DNA from: Psychrobacter sanguinis
GTDB taxonomy: Bacteria; Pseudomonadota; Gammaproteobacteria; Pseudomonadales; Moraxellaceae
Direction of reading: 5' to 3'
DNA length: 64,000 nt
NCBI RefSeq assembly: GCF_020736705.1
Contig: NZ_CP085990.1
Span: 2,418,001 to 2,482,000 of the forward strand
The notes under the pieces were generated by a model. The model had not been told where the DNA came from. It worked only from the letters and a program-made list of their open reading frames with translations, and did not search any database. Positions 1-6,914 of the stretch are shown in pieces (position 1 is the first letter of the stretch; each line of letters starts with the position of its first letter). The position numbers and the translations under genes were made by a program.

Positions 1-772
1 GAGTTAGCCGAAGAGTATCAAATTAGCCCAACCAGTATACAAAACTGGAAGAAACGGCTTGAGCGCAAACAATGCAAACGAATCCCCAGTAAGATAGACA
101 ACGATGCTCTTATAGCAGATGTCAAAGCCTATCCTGATGACTATCATTATGAACGAGCAAGGCGATTTAACTGTAGCGACAGAGGCATAGGAAAAGCTCT
201 CAAGCGTCTCGGCATTACTCAAAAAAAAGACACTAAATCACCCTAAAGCAGATGACGATCTAAGGCGTCTGTTTCTTGAACAACTGTCTGAGTTTAAAGA
301 AAGCGATAGAGCTATTATTTATTTAGACGAAAGTGGTTTTAAGTCTCATGAGAACCGACCACACGGCTATTCCTATAAAGGCAAACCGTGCTTTGGCAGT
401 TATAACTGGCAACTAAAGAATCAAACCAATGCTATCGGTGCTATTCACAATAATCAACTATTCGCTATTGGCCTTTATGAGTGTAATGTCAATGCCGACG
501 TCTTCTATAGCTGGGTGACACAATTGCTACTGCCAAACCTCCCTAAGAACAGCGTTGTTGTTATGGACAACGCCACCTTTCATAAAAGACTTGATATTCA
601 AGAGCTTATTAATGATGCAGGACACTGTATTTTATGGCTACCACCTTATAGCCCAGATTTAAATCCCATCGAAAAAGCCTGGGCTTGGATCAAGCGTAAA
701 CGTAAAGACTGGCGTCTGCAGTGTATCGATACTTTGTTCTTTTATTTTCTTTGGCTTTGTAACAGTTTATAA
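1..772 (+). CDS. IS630-family transposase, two reading frames, N-terminus outside window
   Basis: The protein would cut and paste its own element using a DDE catalytic triad. The first frame (1-243) carries the helix-turn-helix portion (ELAEEYQISPTSIQNWKKRL). It stops at TAA 241-243, just after a run of eight A at 221-228. The second frame is open from the A run to 772 and contains the catalytic region: IIYLDESGF, VVVMDNATFHK and PPYSPDLNPIEKAWAWIKRK, which supply Asp, Asp and Glu. Joining the two frames requires a +1 (or -2) shift on the A run. Many IS630 members are split this way, so this may be programmed frameshifting rather than damage, but that cannot be decided from sequence. Both halves look otherwise intact through to the family's usual C-terminal end. 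Confidence 0.85.
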
Positions 773-790
773 GTTCTTTCACTATAGTGT
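1..790 (+). mobile_element. IS630-family insertion sequence, partial
   Basis: The window begins inside the element, so the left inverted repeat and the first part of the transposase are missing. The right end lies shortly after the transposase stop at 772, within about 20 bases, but the other terminus is not present to define the inverted repeat exactly. Family assignment rests on the DDE motifs of the encoded transposase. The element sits directly downstream of the terminator of the tRNA-Val/tRNA-Asp operon, in the opposite orientation. Confidence 0.8.
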
Positions 791-846
791 AACGAAACTA
801 TATAAATCAGGGGATGAGAAGAGGTAAGTATGAAACCAATAAACAC

Positions 847-877
847 AAAAAAACCTCAAGTAAATTAATGCTTGAGG
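847..877 (-). terminator. Rho-independent terminator of tRNA-Val/Asp operon 1
   Basis: On the minus strand a stem CCTCAAG/CTTGAGG is followed by a T-rich tract (the A run at 847-853 on the plus strand). It lies about 50 bases beyond the tRNA-Asp 3' end. The same hairpin recurs at 14430-14460 behind the second copy of the operon. Confidence 0.85.
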
Positions 878-923
878 CTGAAACTGTGCGCTTAATGATA
901 TAAGCAAACTAAGTTTTAAAATA

Positions 924-1000
924 TGGCGCAGCGGACGGGACTCGAACCCGCGACCCCCGGCGTGACAGGCCGGTATTCTAACCAACTGAACTACCGCTGC
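924..1000 (-). tRNA. tRNA-Asp (GTC), copy 1
   Basis: The minus strand folds into a full cloverleaf. The acceptor stem is GCAGCGG/CCGCTGC, the anticodon loop reads CTGTCAC with anticodon GTC, the T-arm has GGTTCGAGTCC, the discriminator base is G and the CCA end is encoded at 926-924. It is the second gene of a two-tRNA operon behind tRNA-Val and is identical to the copy at 14495-14571. Confidence 0.97.
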
Positions 1001-1040
1001 TTAGGTCGCTTTAGAATATTTAACCACTCTCTAAAATGAG

Positions 1041-1116
1041 TGGTGGGTGATGACGGATTCGAACCGCCGACATTCTGCGTGTAAGGCAGACGCTCTACCA
1101 ACTGAGCTAATCACCC
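1041..1116 (-). tRNA. tRNA-Val (TAC), copy 1
   Basis: The minus strand gives an acceptor stem GGGTGAT/ATCACCC, D-arm TTAGCTCAGTTGGTAGAGC, anticodon TAC in CCTTACACG, T-arm GGTTCGAATCC, discriminator A and an encoded CCA. It is the first gene of the operon and is separated from tRNA-Asp by 40 bases. An identical gene lies at 14612-14687. Confidence 0.97.
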
Positions 1117-1162
1117 TTAGCTATTCAGAACAGTTATATATATCGTCTGAATGTAGGAGCGT

Positions 1163-1190
1163 ATTATATACATTAATTTTATTCTGTCAA
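1163..1190 (-). promoter_or_regulatory. Sigma-70 promoter of tRNA operon 1
   Basis: The minus strand has a perfect TTGACA at 1190-1185 and a perfect TATAAT at 1168-1163 with a 16-base spacer. The GC-rich stretch after the -10 (TACGCTCC) resembles the discriminator of stringently controlled stable-RNA promoters. The leader from here to tRNA-Val is short, about 40 bases. Confidence 0.85.
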
Positions 1191-1324
1191 ATTTATTTTC
1201 GAATTATTTATTCAGAAATGAAAGATTTTGTTATTTTACATCGGATTAAAAGCTTTCCAAACAAATTGAAAAACGATTGAAGCTAGTTTATTACCAGCTT
1301 CAAGCACAAGGTGCCTATAAGAAA

Positions 1325-2287
1325 TTACTCATAATACTCAGGATGACGCTCTTTTTGAATTTCATACCAATCTGAAAACACTTTCTTTTTGACCACTTTT
1401 CCTTGGGTGTTAAGGGTATAGCGAGTTATAGAGCCACTATTTTTGGCTACGTTATATAGGTCAATAGTGCCATTCTCATAAGTCCCGCCATCTACTTCCA
1501 TTGCATCACCTTCAGGCTCTATATAGGCATGATCATAAGTAGGGGCAACGATAACGTTACCGGTCTTATTTATAATACCCCATTTTCCATTCTCATAATC
1601 ACCGACACGTACTGCAGCCAATCCTTGAGAGAATGGCATGGCTGCATCCCATTTTGCATTGATCACAATCTTGCCATTGGTATCTATAAATCCTGACTTT
1701 CCTTGTCCCCAAGGCTCCGTACTGTATTTAGCCAGACCATCAGAATAGTCGTCTAACGAAGCAAATTTGAAGGGAACCACTGCTTTTCCAGACTTATCTA
1801 TCACGCCACATTTGTCGTTTTTGCATGCAACAGCACGACCTTTGTTAAAATCTCCAGCTTGTTCATATTGATAGGGGATAACCAGTTTGCCAGACTTATT
1901 CATATAGCCATATTTACCCTCAGCCCCTTTTACGCCATCTTTATAGACGGCAGCAACACCTTCATGGAAGTCTCGGTACATAATACTGGGATACTGCATT
2001 TCAGTATCAAGCTTAACGGGGATAACTAATTTTCCCACTTCATTGATATAACCCGTGTAGTACTGATCTTCATCAGGGTTATTGGCTGACTTACCCACGT
2101 AAGCCATACCATCTGAAATATCTCCACAATGATCATATTTGGCAGGAACAACGATCTGGCCTTTTTCATTTTTGAAGCCACAGGAAGTGTCATCGTGAAA
2201 TGATTGTAATTTGGCAGAAGCGGTAGTAGCAAAAGCAAAGCAACTTAGGGCAAGCGCTAGAGTGGTGGCTGTCTTCATAGGTTTCAT
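1325..2287 (-). CDS. WG-repeat-containing exported protein
   Basis: A 320-residue protein with an N-terminal signal peptide (hydrophobic LALALSCFAFATTASA, cleavage probably after residue 25). The rest is built from WG/KWG repeats, a beta-rich module seen here as repeated G-x-I/V-x-P/N-x-K/Y-x-D units such as FKNEKGQIVVPAKYD, MNKSGKLVIPYQYE, IDKSGKAVVPFKF, IDTNGKIVINAKWD and INKTGNVIVAPTYD. Such proteins are periplasmic or surface exposed with no defined enzymatic role, so function is unknown. The start at 2287 is supported by AAGGA eight bases upstream. It is transcribed alone, with about 200 AT-rich bases upstream and the tRNA operon promoter region downstream. Confidence 0.85.
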   Translation of the reverse strand: MKPMKTATTLALALSCFAFATTASAKLQSFHDDTSCGFKNEKGQIVVPAKYDHCGDISDGMAYVGKSANNPDEDQYYTGYINEVGKLVIPVKLDTEMQYPSIMYRDFHEGVAAVYKDGVKGAEGKYGYMNKSGKLVIPYQYEQAGDFNKGRAVACKNDKCGVIDKSGKAVVPFKFASLDDYSDGLAKYSTEPWGQGKSGFIDTNGKIVINAKWDAAMPFSQGLAAVRVGDYENGKWGIINKTGNVIVAPTYDHAYIEPEGDAMEVDGGTYENGTIDLYNVAKNSGSITRYTLNTQGKVVKKKVFSDWYEIQKERHPEYYE

Positions 2288-2487
2288 TGGTTATTATCCT
2301 TAAGCTCTGATTTATAAACGTCCTATTAATAATTATCTAATACTATTATTAAATTTTCAAAGATTTTTAATGAATATTTATCAATTATTAGTGACTCTTT
2401 AGGGTATTTATAAGTTTTCCAGTAAATTCAGATAAGTAAGCTCAAATGGAGAGGTTCAGATAGAGAGGGTAACGTGGAATAATATTT

Positions 2488-2616
2488 TTAAGCCCTCAAT
2501 CTAGGTAATAAACTAGGGTCAATAGGACGAAGCTTAATCTTCGAGTTAGGTGTCCATACTAAGTCATTGTGTTCGATGGCTATCTGATAAGCCCAACTAC
2601 TAATAGTTTCAGAGCG
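2488..2616 (-). pseudogene. Detached C-terminal segment of the HNH protein gene
   Basis: Directly after the TAA at 2619-2617, in the same frame, the minus strand encodes 42 sense codons including SSWAYQIAIEHNDLVWTPN and IKLRPIDPSLLPRL before the next stop at 2490-2488. The composition is protein-like and resembles the W-A-Y ... L-V-W endings seen in larger HNH proteins. It has no start codon or ribosome-binding site. The simplest reading is a recent nonsense change, with readthrough or a sequencing error as alternatives. Confidence 0.6.
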
Positions 2617-3573
2617 TTATTGATTACTAATGAAGCCCATTGATTTAGTTTCGTTGGCAATTTGACCACCATACCTTTGATTTCTAGACAGCCACTGTTC
2701 ATAAAAGCGTTCTTCTGCTAGGTAATCGCGCTTATTGTTATTACATTTGTTATCTGCCAATACAAAGTTATGAGTAGTATCTATCGGGTATTTTGACCAA
2801 GGAATAAAATGATCGACTTGTTGGTGATTCTTAAGTAGCTTATGACAATAAAAACACTGTCCTTGTTGAATGTCGTACAGAATTGGCACCAACGCTCCCA
2901 GATTCTGTCGAGGCTGGTCAAATAAAAATCCTTGTAAATCAATATCATCACTAAATAAGTCTTTGTTATTACGGTTGTTACGCACAAAGTCTGCCCAATA
3001 CTGTTGGCAAAGTTTGAGTACGATTTGATTAAATCTTGAGAAGCAGTAGGTAATACCTGGTTTAAGGGTTACCAAGTCATTATCAAAATTGTATAAAAAA
3101 TCACGTTCAATCTTCTGATCGGCTAATTGCAATCTTTCTATAGGATTGTCTTTAAGGATTCTAACAATTTGATTGATTGCTCTATTCCATGCTTTAGGAT
3201 TAACTTTTTGGGCTTTTAATAAGCTTGAGGAGGAATTTTTTTGAAGTTCAAGAATACTATTAATGACTTTGATTTGACCTCTATTAACAGTTTGACTGAG
3301 TACTGAACTTGAATCTTCTGCTGAAAATGGCATGGTTTGACGCCAGTACAAAGCGATGAATTGTTCGGCTATCTGCTCATACGAGAGTGTCAAACTTCTT
3401 TGGTCACTAATACCGGATTCAATAGATAAGTTAGATAAGGCAATAATTAGTGCAAACTTATAAGTGGTGTTATAAGAACTAGATTCTAATAGCCATTGAA
3501 GATTTCTTAGGAAATCTATTTGAAAGTCGGCAGAAGGAGCAGTTAAGGGACTCAAGTGATTTGGATGGCCCAT
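2617..3573 (-). CDS. HNH endonuclease-domain protein, probably truncated by an in-frame stop
   Basis: A 318-residue soluble protein. The N-terminal two thirds is an unrecognised helical region. The C-terminal third carries an HNH nuclease core: FYCHKLL supplies the first Cys pair, QVDHFIPWSKY the central Asp-His, and HNFVLADNKCNNNKRDYL the Asn and final Cys. This arrangement cuts DNA with one metal ion. Similar stand-alone HNH proteins occur in mobile or defence contexts, but here no partner gene is adjacent. The reading frame stays open and protein-like for 42 codons beyond its TAA stop (see the 2488-2616 entry), so the normal protein is probably about 361 residues long. Whether the short form is active is unknown, although the HNH core itself is complete. 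Confidence 0.8.
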   Translation of the reverse strand: MGHPNHLSPLTAPSADFQIDFLRNLQWLLESSSYNTTYKFALIIALSNLSIESGISDQRSLTLSYEQIAEQFIALYWRQTMPFSAEDSSSVLSQTVNRGQIKVINSILELQKNSSSSLLKAQKVNPKAWNRAINQIVRILKDNPIERLQLADQKIERDFLYNFDNDLVTLKPGITYCFSRFNQIVLKLCQQYWADFVRNNRNNKDLFSDDIDLQGFLFDQPRQNLGALVPILYDIQQGQCFYCHKLLKNHQQVDHFIPWSKYPIDTTHNFVLADNKCNNNKRDYLAEERFYEQWLSRNQRYGGQIANETKSMGFISNQ

Positions 3574-3750
3574 AATATTATCTATCTCACAAAATCGCTT
3601 TCTTATTTATATTAACCTTCAAACGCATGCTCTACTTTCAATAAACACAGGCTGCTTTCAATAAAATGATATTACTATAAACATCTATTGTGAGGTAGGG
3701 AATACCTAGATATGATGATTAAAATATAAATTATAAACGCTAAATAGCAC

Positions 3751-3784
3751 AACGCTCAGACAACTTTAAGTTTGTCCGAGCGTT
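3751..3784. terminator. Hairpin downstream of the COG4315 lipoprotein gene
   Basis: AACGCTC/GAGCGTT outer stem and GACAA/TTGTC inner stem separated by one mismatch. No strong T-run follows on either strand, so termination strength is uncertain. It lies about 65 bases after the lipoprotein stop. Confidence 0.4.
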
Positions 3785-3849
3785 AGAGTAAAACCGATCT
3801 GAACTAATAACGAATGGGATACGAGCTAAGTTATTATCTCAGAAGATGA

Positions 3850-4284
3850 TTACTGGGCTTTAACCACATCCCAAGTACCAAATTTACCGTCACCATTTTT
3901 ATCGCCTGGCTTAGTATCATTGGCATAGAAATATAAAGGTTTGCCATTCATTGCCCACTGATATTTTCCATCATCACGTTTAATGGTAGTAAATTTACCG
4001 TTTGTGGTTGAGGCTTTAGGTGCCAAAAATGCAGGCCAAGCAACAAGACATGCCTTGCCACAATTTGATTTATTTGGTTCGTCTTTATCATAAGTATAAA
4101 GCGTCATATGGTTGGTCGAATCAACCAATACGCCATTCATCTTAGTCACAGGTGCTGAGTTGTTTTGCATAGCGTGAACATCATGCGTGCCTGATGAGTC
4201 TTCGCCAGCTACGTTTTTTAAAGTAGTACAACCCGAAAAAGCCATCGTGCCAGCGATCACAGAGGTAATTAATAAAGCTTTCAT
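3850..4284 (-). CDS. COG4315-type secreted-repeat lipoprotein
   Basis: A 144-residue predicted lipoprotein. The signal peptide ends in the lipobox FSGC, giving a lipidated Cys near residue 19. The mature part carries the two-copy repeat of the lipoprotein_15 (PF03640) family: GVLVDSTNHMTLYTYDKD with CGKACLVAWPAF, followed by DGKYQWAMNGKPLYFYAND. The biochemical role of the family is unknown; members are often envelope-stress or metal-stress responsive. The gene stands alone. A CTTAAC-N5-CTTAAC direct repeat with a TATTAT hexamer 11 bases downstream lies upstream at 4403-4436, the same arrangement as in front of eptA and dgkA in this window. That implies control by the same response regulator and a link to envelope remodelling. 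Confidence 0.85.
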   Translation of the reverse strand: MKALLITSVIAGTMAFSGCTTLKNVAGEDSSGTHDVHAMQNNSAPVTKMNGVLVDSTNHMTLYTYDKDEPNKSNCGKACLVAWPAFLAPKASTTNGKFTTIKRDDGKYQWAMNGKPLYFYANDTKPGDKNGDGKFGTWDVVKAQ

Positions 4285-4402
4285 GATTTTATCCTTAGTT
4301 AAATTAGAATCGTCCTATATCTTATAAATGCCGGCATTAAGAATTGAACAGTCAATTTTTTAATACTTTATTGGAAAAACACCAAAAGGCTTTAATGATT
4401 TG

Positions 4403-4436
4403 ATAATAGAGGGTTTCGCGTTAAGAAACCGTTAAG
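4403..4436 (-). promoter_or_regulatory. PmrA/QseB-type operator and -10 for the COG4315 lipoprotein
   Basis: On the minus strand CTTAAC (4436-4431), five bases, CTTAAC (4425-4420), eleven bases, then TATTAT (4408-4403). The predicted transcript would start near 4396 and carry a leader of about 110 bases. Hexamer sequence, repeat spacing and distance to the -10 are the same as at 50496-50529 and 54511-54544. Confidence 0.7.
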
Positions 4437-4601
4437 GTGATGTAAAGTTTTTTTATACTTTATCGCATATCGGTTCTTTATTTAAAACAGTGACTAAAAT
4501 TCTTTTAATATTGTAACCGGTGAATATTATTAAATAACTGTCGAATAAACTACTAAATAGCCTTTCGACCCTCAACAATAATGTTTAAAAAAGGAATAAA
4601 A

Positions 4602-5225
4602 ATGTGCTCAAACTTCGAACCTGCCAGCCCCAAGCAAATAGAATCTATCGTTAATCAGCAGCTAGAGCTGGATTTCAACTATAAAAAGCGGGTTTATCCC
4701 AAAGACTTCTGTCCTATTTTGATTCCTACCGTAGATGGGGTGAAAGTGGTCAAGGGTCATTTTGGGCTTAGCCCCAAATGGGCGAGTAATCCAGTGGATT
4801 ATGCCACTTACAATGCGCGACTTGAGTCGATAGAAGATAAAAAGACCTTCAAACCTGCCTACACTCACAATCAGTTTTGCTTAGTACCCATGAGTGCCTT
4901 TATGGAGCCATATTATCCTAGTGGCGATAGCGATAATAACGAATGGCAACGGATTTATCAGACCAACGGGGAGCCATTTACCATCGCCGGCATGTACGAG
5001 TACAATGACCATTTTAATGAGCCCGTGCATAGCTTTACGTTGCTGACCCATAATGCCGATGATGAGCCTTTTATGAGTCAGTTTCACAAACCCCAAAAAG
5101 AAAAACGTTCGATATATTTGGTAGCACCTGATAAACGCGAAAAGTACCTACAGGCGACACGCAGTCAAATTACCAACCTTATAAGTATCATAAAGGCTGA
5201 TGACTTTAAATTTGAAGGGGTGTAA
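4602..5225 (+). CDS. SOS response-associated peptidase (SRAP/YedK family)
   Basis: YedK/HMCES-family proteins crosslink through their N-terminal Cys to abasic sites in single-stranded DNA and shield them. The start at 4602 is chosen because it gives Met-Cys-Ser-Asn-Phe, placing the catalytic Cys at position 2. An in-frame ATG at 4581 would bury it, and AAAGGA sits just before 4602. Other family residues are visible: the conserved Asn in TYNARLE, the Glu in SAFMEPYY, and the His in LLTHNADDE. The 207-residue length is typical. It is a single gene with a long AT-rich upstream region and no neighbour of related function. No clear LexA box was seen. Confidence 0.88.
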   Translation: MCSNFEPASPKQIESIVNQQLELDFNYKKRVYPKDFCPILIPTVDGVKVVKGHFGLSPKWASNPVDYATYNARLESIEDKKTFKPAYTHNQFCLVPMSAFMEPYYPSGDSDNNEWQRIYQTNGEPFTIAGMYEYNDHFNEPVHSFTLLTHNADDEPFMSQFHKPQKEKRSIYLVAPDKREKYLQATRSQITNLISIIKADDFKFEGV

Positions 5226-5291
5226 GTAGTTTATTGAAACGCAATTATCTATGATTCCGCTTATCTATTATTATCAATCGATAATGACTTT

Positions 5292-5308
5292 CCTAAGATT
5301 GTCTTAAG
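5292..5308 (+). promoter_or_regulatory. Response-regulator operator before the cytochrome b561 gene
   Basis: Direct repeat CCTAAG-ATTGT-CTTAAG, followed by TTTCAT. TAATAC 12 bases downstream could serve as -10. The half-site and its TTTCA tail recur at 8765-8786 before the PepSY operon, consistent with autoregulation by the regulator at 6133-6816. Spacing is that of OmpR/PmrA-class sites (six-five-six). Confidence 0.6.
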
Positions 5309-5433
5309 TTTCATCTGTTGTAATACGCTCATGACACAGTCACGGTGGATGCTTCATTAACTATAGAGAGGCATCCGCACGCTGACTTACTAGACGCTAT
5401 TTATACTGTAGTAAGCTTAAGGAATCTCTCATC

Positions 5434-6066
5434 ATGAACCAAGAATCTAGCAAAAATGACCTAAAAAATCTCGCTAACTCTAATTTTTCAGCCTCTGAAT
5501 CCGTTATTGCTTCTAAGCAACCATTACAAGTGAAGGTCTGGGACATTTTAGTCAGGTTTACTCACTGGGCAGTTGCCGCCGGTGTCATTGCCAACTTAGC
5601 CTTTACCGAAGATGGTAGCGATATTCACCAGTATGTCGGTTATACAGTAGTGGCGTTGGTAGTAATACGCCTTTTATGGGGACTGGTAGGCACTAAATAT
5701 GCCCGTTTCAGCGACTTCTTTCCGACACCCACACTAGTTAAAAACCATCTAAATGAGCTTAAAGCCCAACATCTTAATAATCAAAGTGTTAAAACTGAGC
5801 ATTTGGGTCATAATCCCTTAGGGGCACTGATGATGTTTGCCCTTTGGGGTGCTATCATCGGTCTAGGATTGTCCGGTTATTTGATGGAATCACGAGTACT
5901 AGGAAACAAAGATTTGTTTGAAGGCATTCATGAAGTATTGGCAAATAGCTTATATGTGTTAGTGCCACTGCATGTGATATCGGCCATCGTTATGAGCCGT
6001 CTACAAAAGCAAAACCTTGTCAAATCCATGGTTACTGGTAATAAAACAGTTAATAAAACTGAATAA
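5434..6066 (+). CDS. Cytochrome b561 family protein (hydrogenase-type cytochrome b subunit fold)
   Basis: A 210-residue inner-membrane haem protein with four predicted helices, after an unusually long hydrophilic N-terminus of about 35 residues. The haem-ligand candidates are His in FTHWAVAAG, the His in IHQYVGYTVV, the His in GIHEVLANS and the His in LVPLHVISAIVM. Such cytochromes pass electrons from quinol to periplasmic partners. It is the first gene of a same-strand set with an OmpR-type regulator and a histidine kinase and follows a direct-repeat operator, so it is probably a target as well as a neighbour of that two-component system. A family with PepSY-associated sensors and b561 cytochromes is known from metal or redox responses, but the partner here is inferred only. 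Confidence 0.85.
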   Translation: MNQESSKNDLKNLANSNFSASESVIASKQPLQVKVWDILVRFTHWAVAAGVIANLAFTEDGSDIHQYVGYTVVALVVIRLLWGLVGTKYARFSDFFPTPTLVKNHLNELKAQHLNNQSVKTEHLGHNPLGALMMFALWGAIIGLGLSGYLMESRVLGNKDLFEGIHEVLANSLYVLVPLHVISAIVMSRLQKQNLVKSMVTGNKTVNKTE

Positions 6067-6132
6067 AGTTAAAATTGTATTTATCGTTAGGTGTTATCTA
6101 GTTTAAAGAAAGTGGCTAGAATAAGGACTCTT

Positions 6133-6816
6133 ATGGCACGGGTATTATTAATAGAAGACGACAGCACTATTGCAGAAGGCTTAATCTTAGGCCTCAAAAA
6201 CCATGGCATAATGGTGGACTGGTTCAGTGATGCAAAGCTGGGAGAATTGGCGCTGCAAGAGTCGATGTTTGATGCTGTGTTGTTAGACTTGACGTTGCCA
6301 AATGGTGATGGGATGTCGGTCTTAAAGAGCTGGCGTGACAAGAAGATAGATACGCCGGTGTTGATTATTACGGCTCGTGATGCCATTGCTAATAGGGTGG
6401 CCGGACTTAATGCTGGTGCAGATGATTATCTGGTCAAACCGTTTGCGCTCGATGAGGTAATTGCGAGGCTACAAGCATTAATGCGCCGCAGTCAAGGTCG
6501 AATCTATCCTGAAATTCGCTTTGGAGAGTTGGTCTATTATCCTCACAGTCAGCAAGTGACTTATCAAGGACAGTCGATTGACTTGACCACAAAAGAGGTG
6601 GCCATATTGGAGCAAATGATGACTCAGCCACAAAAGATTCATAATCGGGCCAGCTTAGAGGACAAACTCTATGGTTGGCAACAAGATATTGAGAGTAATG
6701 CTATCGAGGTTCATATTCATCATTTGCGTAAAAAACTGGGCAATGATTTTATCTTGACCAAGCGCGGCATTGGCTATTATTTAAATCCTAGCTATCAGCA
6801 CAGTCCTGCTCAGTAA
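6133..6816 (+). CDS. OmpR-family response regulator (QseB/PmrA-like)
   Basis: A 227-residue two-domain regulator. The receiver domain shows the acidic pair in LLIEDDSTI, the phosphoacceptor Asp in AVLLDLTLPNGDG, the Thr in LIITARD and the Lys in DYLVKPF. The C-terminal winged helix reads from about residue 130 (LTTKEVAILEQMM ... NAIEVHIHHLRKKLG ... TKRGIGYYL). The start at 6133 (MARVLLIEDD) has AAGGAC upstream and matches the usual N-terminus; an upstream in-frame ATG at 6091 adds an atypical extension. It lies between cytochrome b561 and its likely kinase partner. The kinase begins about 100 bases later, across a spacer of degenerate TTTATTGAG repeats. Confidence 0.92.
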   Translation: MARVLLIEDDSTIAEGLILGLKNHGIMVDWFSDAKLGELALQESMFDAVLLDLTLPNGDGMSVLKSWRDKKIDTPVLIITARDAIANRVAGLNAGADDYLVKPFALDEVIARLQALMRRSQGRIYPEIRFGELVYYPHSQQVTYQGQSIDLTTKEVAILEQMMTQPQKIHNRASLEDKLYGWQQDIESNAIEVHIHHLRKKLGNDFILTKRGIGYYLNPSYQHSPAQ

Positions 6817-6914
6817 GTTGTCTTTTATTTATTGAGCTATATTTATTAAGCTTTATTGAGTTGTATTTATTGAGCCAAATTTATCGACTGATAGCGCTAG
6901 CCTAGAATCCCTAT

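Noticed and set aside
782..1280. Open frames on both strands across 782-985 and 1047-1280
   Set aside because: They run through the tRNA-Asp and tRNA-Val genes and their promoter; no family resemblance and no ribosome-binding site.
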